Positions 17,199 through 26,059 of a DNA stretch of 64,000 bases are shown here, piece by piece. Each line of letters opens with the position of its first letter. Position 1 is the stretch's first letter. Both the position numbers and the translations under genes were made by a program. Where the stretch lies: the NCBI RefSeq assembly GCF_014269285.1, contig NZ_JACOAF010000001.1, positions 1 to 64,000 of the forward strand. Direction: 5' to 3'. The notes beneath the pieces were generated by a model. The model was not told the origin of the DNA and searched no databases. It worked only from the letters and a program-made list of their open reading frames with translations. The stretch comes from Rufibacter sediminis (GTDB lineage Bacteria > Bacteroidota > Bacteroidia > Cytophagales > Hymenobacteraceae).

Positions 17199-19190
17199 TT
17201 ATAGCTTCACTACCCGCTGCAAAATGTACGATTCTCCATACTTCAGCCGCAGAAAATAAGCCCCGGCCCCCAAGTCTGCGAGCGAGAAAGTACGACTGGT
17301 AGGCACGAAGGTTCTGATATGGCGCCCCACCATGTCCTGGATGATGATCTGCTCCGGCAGCCCCTCGCCGCCTTTCAGCCGCACCTCCCCTGAGGTGGGA
17401 TTGGGGTACACCACAACCGGCGCAGACAAAAGCTCCGCGATAAAAGGATCGAATACCACCTCCTTTACCTGCTCCAGGTGCCACTGCGCGGGATCCACCT
17501 CCAGGCTCAGCACCTGGCCCGTCACTTTAAACTGGAGGTCCTGGGTGTACTCTTCCTGGTTTATCACCACCACGGTGTCTTTCACCGAGGTACTGATCTT
17601 CACTTCCAGTTGGGTTTTGAAAAAAGGAGTTGCCGCGCTGGAGGAAGACTCAATACTTCTCAGAAACACCTGATTTCCTTTTTGGGCCCAGAAAACAGAA
17701 AAGATGGGAAAACCCTCGCCGTATATCCACTGGTCAAAGAAGTACTGGAAGGAGCGCCCGCTCACGTGCTCCACCACCTTCTGGAAGTCTCTGGTATTAG
17801 CTACTTTATACCTGAATTCTTCCCGGTATGCTTGAAGGGCCTGAAAGAACACCGCATCGTTCTGCAGGGCGTACCGAAGCATGTGCAGTACCATCGCTCC
17901 TTTTCTATAAGACAGGGCTGAGCTGAAGATGCGGGGCACCACGGTGCTGTCCTTCACAAACACCGAGCCCTGGGGCTGGATGAGCGCTGACTGAGAAGCC
18001 CGGTTGAGCCAGTTCAGTTTCTCGGCGGGCAGAAGATTCTCCAGGGCCAACAACTCGCCGTATGAGGCAAACCCCTCATTCAACCAGATGTGGCTCCAAT
18101 CTTTGCAGGTGACCTCATCGCCCCACCACTGGTGCGCCAGCTCATGCGCGGTGAGGGTAAACTCAAAGGTAGACTGCGTGGTCATGGTCTGGTGCTCCAT
18201 TCCGCCGCCAATGGGGGCCATGCTGTGCCCGTACTTCTCCTGTTGGAAAGGATACAAACCGAACTTCTCGGAGAAGAGCTGCAGGAAAGGCCCCGTCCGG
18301 TCGATTTCGGATTTAAAGGTAGCCAGCGCCTGCGGGTAGACATAGTTCTGCACCAGCATGGGCTGTGTAGTCCCCGGCAACGGCACCTGAAAAGAATACT
18401 CCTGATAGTTGGAGACCGCCACCGAGATGAGGTAATAGGCAATGGGATACTTCGATTTCCACTCGTAGCGGTGCTTCTGGTTGAGCAAGGGCGTAATCCG
18501 CTGCAAAAGCCCATTGGACCCCACTTTGTTGCTGACATCGGTGGTAACCCACACGTCCACAGAATCGGCTTTGTCTTCCAGTAGCTGCTTGCATGGAAAC
18601 CATTCTGATGCCGCAAACGGCTCACTCAGGCTCCAGGTCACCTGTTGCCCCCAGGGCTGAGCCGTGGCCGTATTAAACCCGTTTCCAATGGCCGCCCCGG
18701 CCCCGGAAGGCGCTCTGCCAGCATAGAACACCTGCACGCTGAACTTCTCCTGCCGGGCCAGAGCCTTGGGAAGCGCCGCTAGCACCTCACTCCCATTCCG
18801 GGTAACTGAACAGGAAGCGCCGTCCAGCAGCACTTCCTGAATGGTAAAATTAGGGTGCAGTTCAAAGGCAAACTCCGTCAGGCTGTTCTGCAAGGAGGAG
18901 CCGGCTAGAATGACATTCCCCCGTATGTCAATGGAATTCCGCTCCAGGGCCAGATCCAGTTTATACCAGTGCAAGTCATACTGGCGCATCTTGGACCGAT
19001 GATCTTCAGAAGTGATGCCGTCGGCCAGCAGCAAAGAGGTGTTATTGATTCTGGTGACCGCACACGGATGATCTTCTTTGGTGGAGACCTGGGCCGAGGC
19101 CTGCGCAGAAGTGAAAACCAAGGCCACCCAACACAGGAAAAGCAGGAACGGACGGGTGAAGCAGGCAGGCACCGGGAGGCGTGATTTCAT
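17199..19190 (-). CDS. M1 family aminopeptidase secreted by T9SS
   Basis: A 663-residue protein from the ATG at 19190, which opens a signal peptide (MKSRLPVP, hydrophobic core, SAQASAQ). The catalytic core has the substrate motif GGMEHQT, zinc motif HELAHQWWGDE (H349, E350, H353) and NEGFASYGELL with the third zinc ligand. A linker leads to a C-terminal sorting domain beginning VVYPNPTSGEVRLKG and ending GESYILQRVVKL, the type A T9SS signal. So the enzyme should be exported and attached or released at the cell surface, cleaving N-terminal residues of external peptides. The gene for a second T9SS cargo protein lies 101 bases upstream. Confidence 0.94.
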   Translation of the reverse strand: MKSRLPVPACFTRPFLLFLCWVALVFTSAQASAQVSTKEDHPCAVTRINNTSLLLADGITSEDHRSKMRQYDLHWYKLDLALERNSIDIRGNVILAGSSLQNSLTEFAFELHPNFTIQEVLLDGASCSVTRNGSEVLAALPKALARQEKFSVQVFYAGRAPSGAGAAIGNGFNTATAQPWGQQVTWSLSEPFAASEWFPCKQLLEDKADSVDVWVTTDVSNKVGSNGLLQRITPLLNQKHRYEWKSKYPIAYYLISVAVSNYQEYSFQVPLPGTTQPMLVQNYVYPQALATFKSEIDRTGPFLQLFSEKFGLYPFQQEKYGHSMAPIGGGMEHQTMTTQSTFEFTLTAHELAHQWWGDEVTCKDWSHIWLNEGFASYGELLALENLLPAEKLNWLNRASQSALIQPQGSVFVKDSTVVPRIFSSALSYRKGAMVLHMLRYALQNDAVFFQALQAYREEFRYKVANTRDFQKVVEHVSGRSFQYFFDQWIYGEGFPIFSVFWAQKGNQVFLRSIESSSSAATPFFKTQLEVKISTSVKDTVVVINQEEYTQDLQFKVTGQVLSLEVDPAQWHLEQVKEVVFDPFIAELLSAPVVVYPNPTSGEVRLKGGEGLPEQIIIQDMVGRHIRTFVPTSRTFSLADLGAGAYFLRLKYGESYILQRVVKL

Positions 19191-19291
19191 ACAAAGGCTA
19201 TACGGTAAGGCGCGAAAGAACATTTCAGTAGGAACGCAGAAAAGGCCTGAAAAATATCTCAGGCCTATCCACCAAACATACAAACTAAATG

Positions 19292-20353
19292 CTACTCTAC
19301 CACTACTTTACCCGCCTGAGCTGATTTTCCTACTTGAACCTGCACCACATACATTCCCTTGCCAAATCTGGCCAGATTATATCTTTTGTACACCTGCCCC
19401 TGCACGCTTCCCAGATCCTCTTCCAACACGGTTTTGCCCTGGCTGTCTACTACCCGTACCTGCGCTTTCGTTCTCTTTTTGGAAAAGAAGTTAATATTCA
19501 CCTCCCCGTTTGTAGGGTTAGGAAAAAGCTGGAGTTCTATAGGAATGGCCTCCGCTTCTTTCTTGCTGTGTGATGTGGCAGCTTTCAGCGCTTCCTTTTT
19601 ATCAGGTTCCGCAGCATTTTTGGTCTTCTTCAGGACGATGATCTGCTCCGGATTGGGCACTCTCAACTGAATGACCTTGTAGTCTCCGGATTCCAGCACC
19701 TCGCCGGAGGCTTTCTCCCGCAACCGGGTAATTTTGATTTCCTCTGCGTTTCCAGCTTTGTCTACCCGGATGGTTTCGTTCAGGTAAAAGGTATCGGGGT
19801 TCAATTGCAGGACACTGTCTACCCGGAAGAACCGCACGTTCTGGACCATTGAGTCAACGATGGTCTTACCCAAGGCCGCGTTCCCGGAAATAGTAACGGA
19901 GAAAGCGTGTGTTCTTTTTGTTGAATCGCCGGACAGGGTTTGGGCCCTGAGCACCTTTATCGCTTTTATTCGGCCAAAAAGGGAATCCGGCACCGCCGTC
20001 CTGAAGACCATGGTTCTGAGGGAATCACTCGCCAGCCCTGTGAACCCCGTTGCCCCGTATGCGGTAGAAAAGCGCGTTTCAGCTATCGCCTTCGCCCCTA
20101 GTTCTTTAAAGGAAACAGAATCGGTCTTCAGGTTTTTGACAGCCTCCAGGTAAGACATGCCTTCCGGGATGGTTAGGAGCGTGTCTAACATATAAGCGGT
20201 AGCACCTTCCCGCTTGAAGATTTTCACTTTGGCCTGTCGGGTGCCGGGAGTCTTAACATCTTCTTTGACCTGGGCCTGCGCCGGGATGAAAACCGTAGCA
20301 GAGAGCAGCAGCAGCGAAACCAGGAATGTAAAGGCGTCTTGTTTCTTTCTCAT
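19292..20353 (-). CDS. T9SS-sorted protein of unknown function
   Basis: A 353-residue protein with a signal peptide (MRKKQDAFTFLVSLLLLSA, cleavage near IPAQAQ). Its middle (residues ~30-250) is rich in threonine, serine and valine with repeated strand patterns such as KVKIFKREG and IRVDKAGNAEEIKITRLRE; I recognise no domain. After a lysine-rich linker the C-terminus has LFPNPTNGEVNINFF and GKGMYVVQVQVG, a type A sorting domain. It is therefore an exported surface protein. It is divergent from the adjacent histidine kinase gene, so it may be a target of that system or part of its signal input; this is only inference. Confidence 0.85.
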   Translation of the reverse strand: MRKKQDAFTFLVSLLLLSATVFIPAQAQVKEDVKTPGTRQAKVKIFKREGATAYMLDTLLTIPEGMSYLEAVKNLKTDSVSFKELGAKAIAETRFSTAYGATGFTGLASDSLRTMVFRTAVPDSLFGRIKAIKVLRAQTLSGDSTKRTHAFSVTISGNAALGKTIVDSMVQNVRFFRVDSVLQLNPDTFYLNETIRVDKAGNAEEIKITRLREKASGEVLESGDYKVIQLRVPNPEQIIVLKKTKNAAEPDKKEALKAATSHSKKEAEAIPIELQLFPNPTNGEVNINFFSKKRTKAQVRVVDSQGKTVLEEDLGSVQGQVYKRYNLARFGKGMYVVQVQVGKSAQAGKVVVE

Positions 20354-20487
20354 AAGAATGGTATTTTAGGTGAGGCTATTTCGTTGATCCACACAATATT
20401 ACCGGGTATCTTCTAAGAAAGAGGTTAAGGCTTGGTTAAAGTCTGTTAAAGAAAAGTTAAAGTGAAGAACCTGCTCAAATAAGCCTT

Positions 20488-20495
20488 TATCTTTG
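20488..20495 (+). promoter_or_regulatory. Putative -7 element of the two-component operon
   Basis: TATCTTTG, exact TAnnTTTG match, five bases before the kinase ATG at 20501. This would give a very short or absent leader. Confidence 0.45.
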
Positions 20496-20500
20496 TTGAG

Positions 20501-22668
20501 ATGAGAAAGAAAACTTTGCTGTTGGTCATTTTACTCATGACGATCTCCCTGATAGGGCTGATCGGGTTCCAGGTGTACTGGATCCATCATGCGGTCCGGA
20601 TGGAGGAAGAGGTTTTTGACCGGAACGTCAATGATGCGCTGCAACAGGTAGCCCGCCGGCTGGAAACCCAGGAGGCCATCCATTTCCTGAAAGAAGAAGC
20701 TCCGCAGATCAGAGCCGCCGCCTTGTCCCCCGAGCCGCCTGCCCTTCCGAAAGCAGAGCCCCCCCGGCCCGCATCGGCCAATAAGAAACGATCAAAAACG
20801 CTGACGCTGGCTGCGCCGGCAGTTCTGCCCGCCCCGGCCGCTAAAGCTGTATCTCCTTCGCATCCGCTGCTGGTTTCTCCCCCCCAAATGGCCATTTCTG
20901 CAAGCCAGATGACTACCTTTTCTGCTTCTAATGTATTAATAGCCAAAACCAACACCATCGGCTTTGCTTCAGGCAAAGAATCGAAAGCCAACCTCCACCT
21001 CAAAGGGGTTCGGGTGGAGGTCCCGGCCGGAAAACCAACGGAATTTTTCGGGAAGGGCTCCACTGACTCTGTCGTCATCTGGAAAATTATTGCCGCCCAG
21101 ATACCCATGATGGACTCTTTCCATCGAAACAACCCTACAAAATTTCTGTCATCCGATTCTGGCGTGGTTTTCAGAATGAGCCCAGATTCCATTCTGCGGG
21201 CCCATCAGCAGGATCTGCTACGCCAGATCAAAACGAAGAACATCAAGGAAGTACGGGTGGTAAAAGGGAAAGGCATTGACATTATTGTAGATACCCTTCC
21301 TAATCAAACCTGGCGTAGAGCCATTACGCTGGCCAAAGACTCCATAGGAAACGCGATGGCACTTTTTGGCCAGGCAACCAAAGAAAGGAAGGCAATCGGC
21401 AAGGTCTCCTCTACCACTGGCTTCAGTTCTACTTTAACTCCGTCTGTATCGCAGCGAAAGACAAAAGAGAAATCAACGCTTTCTTCCTTGCCCAAAGCAA
21501 CTCCTGAAAAAGCGCCCCAGAAAAAAGCCGAGGCCAAAGCCCAGCACCTGAACAAAGTGATGCAGCAAATGGCCGTGGAATACGTGCGCAAGGAAAAACC
21601 GCTGGCCGAACGGCTGCAGGAACTACAGGTAAATGAGCTGCTCACAGATGAGCTGGCGGCCCGCAACATCACCACCCCATACAAATGCTCCCTGCAAACG
21701 GCCGCCAGTACCGGCAACCCCAACATCGTGCTGGCCTCGGCGGGTGGTATACGCCTCCCTTCTACCCTCAAGGAGAATGAATACGCGGTTCGGCTGTTCC
21801 CCAACGACGTTATGACCGCTCCCGGCTTTCTGTTGTTGAACTTCCCGGACCGAAACCTCTATGTCTGGCAGAGTTTATTGCTTCCGTCGGCCATCTCGGT
21901 GCTGTTCACCCTCATCATCATTCTTACGTTCTCGTTCACGCTGTACACCATTCTGCGGCAGAAGAAGATTTCCGAGATCAAGAATGACTTCATCAACAAC
22001 ATGACTCACGAGTTCAAAACGCCCATCGCCACCATTTCCCTGGCGTTGGACGCGCTGGTGAACCCCAAGGTGCGGAAAGATGAAGCACGGGTTGACTACT
22101 ACGCCCGCATCATCAAGGACGAGAACAAGGCATGCACCAGCAGGTGGAAAAAGTGTTGCAGACGGCCCAGCTGGAGCGGCGAACGCTTCAACTGGCTTTT
22201 GAGGAAGTAGACGTGCACCAACTGATCAGGAAAGCAGCCGAGCCTTTTCAGTTGCACATTGAGCAGCGGCAGGGCATGCTGGACCTGAAACTGGACGCTC
22301 CTTCGCCGTACATCTGGGCCGATCCCGGCCACCTGGCCAACATGATTGGCAACCTGCTGGACAACGCGAACAAGTATTCCCCTAACGCCCCTAAAATCGT
22401 GATCCAGACGGCCACCATTGCCAAGGGCCTGCACATTTCCGTGGAAGACCAGGGCACCGGCATGTCCAGAGAGGCGCAGAAAAAAGTGTTTGAGAAATTC
22501 TACCGGGTGCCCACCGGCAACGTGCACAACGTGAAAGGCTTCGGGTTGGGGCTAAGCTACGTCAAAACCATGGCCGAGGCCCACGCCGGCAGCATCCACC
22601 TCCGCAGTGAACTAGGCAAAGGCAGCAAGTTCACGTTGTGGCTTCCTTTCCAGAAACAGGTCAGTTAA
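20501..22668 (+). pseudogene. Sensor histidine kinase gene with a frameshift
   Basis: The first frame (20501-22210) encodes a membrane helix at residues 5-27, a long Ala/Pro/Ser/Lys-rich extracytoplasmic region, a second helix near 465-485 and the H-box HEFKTP with His 503. After KDENK at about 22129 it goes off frame into nonsense (ACTSRWKKCC) and stops. The kinase continues in another frame from ATG 22132 with MHQQVEKVLQTAQL, then the N-box MIGNLLDNANKYSP and G-boxes VEDQGTGMS and GFGLGLSYVKT. Relatives read DENKrMHQQVEK; restoring one base (AAG CGC ATG) rejoins both halves. It is either a real one-base deletion or a sequencing error. The ATPase part could still be made separately by reinitiation. 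Confidence 0.85.
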
Positions 22669-22693
22669 TCCTCTTGCTAAACTCCAATCTCCC

Positions 22694-23431
22694 ATGAACG
22701 CACAACCTGACACCCGCCTTCTTCTGGTGGAAGATGACCCTAACTTTGGGATGGTCCTGAAAGATTACCTGGAACTGCACGACTATGACGTGACGCTCTG
22801 CACCGACGGCATGCAAGGGCTGCACATGTTCCAGAAAGAATCGTTTGCGGGCTGCATTCTGGACGTGATGATGCCCCTCAAAGATGGTTTCTCCTTGGCC
22901 GCGGACATCAAAAAGGTGAACCCCGACATGCCCGTCATCTTCCTGACTGCCAAAGCCATGAAAGCTGATATGCTGGAAGGCTTCAGGATTGGGGCCGATG
23001 ACTACATCACCAAACCCTTTGACTCAGAGATTCTGCTCTGCAAGCTGAAGGCGATCCTGCACCGCAAAGCCGCCTCGGCTCACGCCGAGAAATCAACGGC
23101 CACCGAGTTTCAGTTGGGAACTTACCACTTCCACTTCAAAACCCGCCTCATCACCCGCGGAAATGAAACCCAGAAACTCTCCCCCAAGGAAGCGGAGTTG
23201 CTGCTGCTGTTGTGCCAGTACCTGAACGATGTGCTTCCTCGCGAGGTGGCCCTCAGCAAAATCTGGAAGGACGACAACTATTTCACCGCCCGCAGCATGG
23301 ATGTGTTCGTGACCAAACTCCGGAAATACCTGAAGGGCGATTCCCGCGTGGAAATCATCAACGTGCACGGAAACGGCTTCCGGTTGGTAGCCCCGATGCA
23401 TGAGACCCAGGCTCTGGCTCCTTCCTTGTAA
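22694..23431 (+). CDS. OmpR-family response regulator
   Basis: A 245-residue two-domain regulator. The receiver domain begins RLLLVEDDPNFG with phosphoacceptor Asp 57 in GCILDVMMPLKDG and the conserved threonine and lysine in VIFLTAKA and YITKPFD. The winged-helix DNA-binding domain (residues ~135-235) includes LSPKEAELLLLL and NVHGNGFRLV. It lies 25 bases after the histidine kinase, its obvious partner. It is intact although the kinase gene has a frameshift. Confidence 0.95.
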   Translation: MNAQPDTRLLLVEDDPNFGMVLKDYLELHDYDVTLCTDGMQGLHMFQKESFAGCILDVMMPLKDGFSLAADIKKVNPDMPVIFLTAKAMKADMLEGFRIGADDYITKPFDSEILLCKLKAILHRKAASAHAEKSTATEFQLGTYHFHFKTRLITRGNETQKLSPKEAELLLLLCQYLNDVLPREVALSKIWKDDNYFTARSMDVFVTKLRKYLKGDSRVEIINVHGNGFRLVAPMHETQALAPSL

Positions 23432-23457
23432 AGCTGGCGTCCTTCAGTACTTCATGC

Positions 23458-23508
23458 AAAAGGGTGTTTTGAGGCTGTTTTTCTAAGAACAGCCTCAAAA
23501 CACCCTTT
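23458..23508 (+). repeat. Intergenic palindromic repeat acting as terminator
   Basis: Arms 23458-23481 and 23485-23508 pair at 23 of 24 positions (AAAGGGTGTTTTGAGGCTG...). It follows the response regulator stop by 26 bases and ends in CTTTTA. Confidence 0.75.
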
Positions 23509-23607
23509 TACTTTCTCTATAACTTAACTTAACACCATCTATCATCACTCCATTATGTAGGAGACAGGAGACGCTTTGTAAACATCTGATCAATGGACCT
23601 GATAATG

Positions 23608-24014
23608 GTAGGGGCAATCCCTTGTGGTTGCCCGTTCGGCTCTGACTGAAGTTTAGGTTGTTGGTGAGAACACCAACAACGGCGAAATGAAACGGTGGCA
23701 GAAAGGTTTCTCATTTAATCAGAGAGTAGTGATTACGCTTGTGGTTATGGCTTTCTGGAGAACATTCCTTTTCTATGGCGCGGAAGTTACTTCCGTGCCT
23801 TGCCAGAACCGTTAGTCACGGAAGTAACTTCCGCGCCATAGTAGCTGCTCAGTTGCCAGGCGTTGGGCTTTTTAAATCGTCCTGCCATCCCCGGTACAAT
23901 CATTGTACCTCCTTGTAAGGGGAATGATGTGCGTATCCGTTGTTGGTGTTTTCACCGACAACTCTCGTAGTTGCGCAGACTGCAGCACGGGCAACCACAA
24001 GGGTTTGCCCCTAC
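23608..24014. repeat. 407-base MITE-like element with 28-bp terminal inverted repeats
   Basis: The ends 23608-23635 and 23987-24014 are inverted copies with one mismatch; the core reads GGGCAACCACAAGGG, a sequence type I recall as a dispersed repeat in several phyla. Inside are a perfect hairpin GTTGTTGGTG/CACCAACAAC (23657-23680), a related one near 23939-23962, and the 25-bp hairpin at 23773-23841. No open frame and no clear target-site duplication. It fills most of the 760-base gap between the response regulator and coaD. Confidence 0.65.
23773..23841. repeat. Long hairpin repeat, TTACTTCCGTG family, copy 2
   Basis: Perfect 25-bp arms (23773-23797 / 23817-23841) with a 19-base loop. Core and loop (TTACTTCCGTG, CAGAA.CG, AGTCACGGAAGTAA) match the hairpin at 12105-12176, while the outer arm sequences differ but stay self-complementary. 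Confidence 0.85.
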
Positions 24015-24050
24015 AAAAGAGAAAATTCCTATAGATAAAGCGCTATGGGC

Positions 24051-24084
24051 TTTGGGGCTCTTTTCTGAAAAACTGGCTTAAAAC
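24051..24084. repeat. Intergenic palindromic repeat, asymmetric copy
   Basis: TTTGGGGCTCTTTTCTG then AAAAACTGGCTTAAAAC, upstream of coaD. Confidence 0.5.
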
Positions 24085-24178
24085 AGATGGAGAGGAAACA
24101 TTTAGCGGGCTTAGCGGTACAGGAACAGAATATTTTCAGCATCTTCACCGCTGAAAACGTTCCACCGCAACCTCCTTT

Positions 24179-24186
24179 TACCTTTG
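24179..24186 (+). promoter_or_regulatory. Putative -7 element of coaD, giving a leaderless mRNA
   Basis: TACCTTTG, exact TAnnTTTG match, ending four bases before the coaD ATG. Transcription would start at or next to the start codon. Confidence 0.45.
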
Positions 24187-24190
24187 GCTT

Positions 24191-24682
24191 ATGAAGCGCA
24201 TCGCCATCTTCCCCGGTTCTTTTGACCCCTTCACCAACGGACACTATGACGTGGTACAGCGCGGCTGTGAGTTGTTTGACAACATCATCATCGCCATTGG
24301 GAACAACAGCAGCAAGAGCCGCTACTTTTCTGTAGAGGAGATGGTGACCATTATTGAAGGGGTGTTTAAGGACAATCCGCAGGTGTGGGTGCAGGCCTAC
24401 AAAGGCCTCACCGCTGATTTCGCGAAGGAAGTGGGCGCCAAGTTCTTGCTCCGGGGCCTGCGCAACACCACTGATTTTGAGTATGAGAACACCATTGCGC
24501 AGGCAAACCGCCACATCAACCCAGACCTGGAGACGGTGTTTTTAATTACCTCTCCTTCGCTGGCGGCCATTAACTCCTCCATCATTAGGGAGATTCACCG
24601 CTTTGGAGGCAACGTGCAGGAGTTTATTCCTTTCCACCTTTCTTCATTGCCTTCAAAAAGTCCCGGACCACAAACTGAATAG
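24191..24682 (+). CDS. coaD: Phosphopantetheine adenylyltransferase
   Basis: A 163-residue nucleotidyltransferase that makes dephospho-CoA from 4'-phosphopantetheine and ATP. Seen: the start IAIFPGSFDPFTNGHYDVV with the T/HxGH-type motif NGHYD, LRGLRNTTDFEYE, and the closing motif SLAAINSSIIREI. The family normally ends about ten residues after FIPF. Here the frame runs on for some 15 residues (SSLPSKSPGPQTE) antisense to the end of the Nudix gene, so the native stop seems lost. The two convergent genes overlap by 59 bases. Confidence 0.95.
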   Translation: MKRIAIFPGSFDPFTNGHYDVVQRGCELFDNIIIAIGNNSSKSRYFSVEEMVTIIEGVFKDNPQVWVQAYKGLTADFAKEVGAKFLLRGLRNTTDFEYENTIAQANRHINPDLETVFLITSPSLAAINSSIIREIHRFGGNVQEFIPFHLSSLPSKSPGPQTE

Positions 24683-25307
24683 AGGCATAGGACTCGGGCA
24701 GCACCTCCAGCACTTCGTCTGGGGTCATGAAACGTACTTCCTCAATGAATTCTTCTGCCTGTGGTTTCATATAGGTGTCATCCAGGCACTGCATGGTGAA
24801 CCAGCTGGTCTTCTTCAGGATCTTGTTACCCTTGTAGGCGTAGGAATGCCAGGTGTTGGGGAGTTCACCCGTGATGGCCACTTTGATGTTACATTCCTCT
24901 TCCACCTCGCGCAAGGCGCCAAGCCCGGTTTCCTCAGACTTCTTGATCTTGCCTTTGGGAAGGTCCCACATGCCCAGGCGGTAAATCATCAGGATCTTCT
25001 CGTCTTTGATCACCATGCCGCCAGCGGCTTTGATGATCTTGAACTGATCTTTGAGGTGGGCAATGAGCTTCTTCTTTTTATCGGTGACCAGGGTAAGAGA
25101 CTCCAGTTTCTTGAGTTTCTTTACTTCCATGAGCCGCACCAGGCGGTCAATCAAAGCCGAGTCTACGTCACGGATGAGCACATCCCCTACCAGATCTTTG
25201 GAGGTAAACTGATCGTCTTTACCGAGCACTAAATCGTATTTGTGCTTAAAGATCTTTTCACTGCTTTTTTTAATAATCAGTGGGATGTCGTTGATAAAGA
25301 CATTCAT
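24624..25307 (-). CDS. Nudix hydrolase
   Basis: 227 residues from the ATG at 25307 (MNVFINDIPLIIKK); a frame extension to 25373 adds residues unlike the family. The first ~105 residues form an N-terminal domain seen in Bacteroidota Nudix proteins. The Nudix box follows: LPKGKIKKSEETGLGALREV then EEECNI. The metal-binding REVEEE is intact and the usual glycine near its end is replaced by Asn. Such enzymes hydrolyse nucleoside diphosphates linked to another moiety; the substrate cannot be told. The gene is divergent from pyrE and convergent with coaD. Confidence 0.9.
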   Translation of the reverse strand: MNVFINDIPLIIKKSSEKIFKHKYDLVLGKDDQFTSKDLVGDVLIRDVDSALIDRLVRLMEVKKLKKLESLTLVTDKKKKLIAHLKDQFKIIKAAGGMVIKDEKILMIYRLGMWDLPKGKIKKSEETGLGALREVEEECNIKVAITGELPNTWHSYAYKGNKILKKTSWFTMQCLDDTYMKPQAEEFIEEVRFMTPDEVLEVLPESYASIQFVVRDFLKAMKKGGKE

Positions 25308-25409
25308 GAAGTTGTCGCTTAGGTAAGGCGCGTAAAGAGGTACAAAATAAGAAAGAATTTTCATAGGGCACAAGACGTAGCGGCAAGGAAAAGATTACGA
25401 CTATTTGTG

Positions 25410-25417
25410 TAATTTCG
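25410..25417 (+). promoter_or_regulatory. Putative -7 element of pyrE, giving a leaderless mRNA
   Basis: TAATTTCG, one base off TAnnTTTG, ending three bases before the pyrE ATG. Confidence 0.35.
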
Positions 25418-25420
25418 CCC

Positions 25421-26059
25421 ATGCCACAGACAGAAACCGCCGCCCAGATTGCGGCTTACCTCCTTGAAACCCAAGCGGTGCGCCTGCGCCCAGAGCAGCC
25501 GTTTAAATGGAGTTCCGGCTGGAACTCCCCCATTTACTGCGATAACCGCGTAACGCTCTCTTTTCCGCATATCCGATCTTTCATCAAAAATGCTTTGGCG
25601 CAAGCCGTGCAGGCCCAGTTCCCTGGGGTGCAAGCCATTGCCGGCGTAGCCACGGCGGGCATTGCCCAGGGCGCTTTAGTAGCAGATATTCTGAACTTGC
25701 CGTATTTATACGTACGTCCTGAGCCAAAGAGCCATGGAATGGGGAATCAAATTGAAGGAAAATTAGAAAAAGACCAGCGCGTGGTGCTCATCGAAGACCT
25801 GATCTCCACCGGAGGTTCCTCTTTGAAGGCCGCCAAGGCCGTGCAAGCCGCCGGAGGCGAAGTCATTGGAATGGCCGCCATCTTCACCTACAGTTTCAGC
25901 CAAGCCGAGGAGAACTTCTCCGCCGCAGGCATCCCTACCGTTTGCCTCAGCCACTACAACGCCCTGCTGGAAACGGCCGCCGCCCAAGGCTACATCTCCC
26001 AAGAAGCCATCACCACCCTGGAGCAATGGCGCCAGCAACCCGAAACCTGGGGAAAATAA
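25421..26059 (+). CDS. pyrE: Orotate phosphoribosyltransferase
   Basis: A 212-residue enzyme of pyrimidine synthesis that joins orotate to PRPP to give OMP. Seen: FKWSSGWNSPIYCDNR at the N-terminus, the flexible-loop region VRPEPKSHGMGNQIEG and the PRPP-binding motif VVLIEDLISTGGSS. The length is normal. Its stop codon (26057-26059) is the first three bases of a 37-bp inverted repeat arm, so the element either supplied the stop or landed exactly on it. Confidence 0.97.
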   Translation: MPQTETAAQIAAYLLETQAVRLRPEQPFKWSSGWNSPIYCDNRVTLSFPHIRSFIKNALAQAVQAQFPGVQAIAGVATAGIAQGALVADILNLPYLYVRPEPKSHGMGNQIEGKLEKDQRVVLIEDLISTGGSSLKAAKAVQAAGGEVIGMAAIFTYSFSQAEENFSAAGIPTVCLSHYNALLETAAAQGYISQEAITTLEQWRQQPETWGK

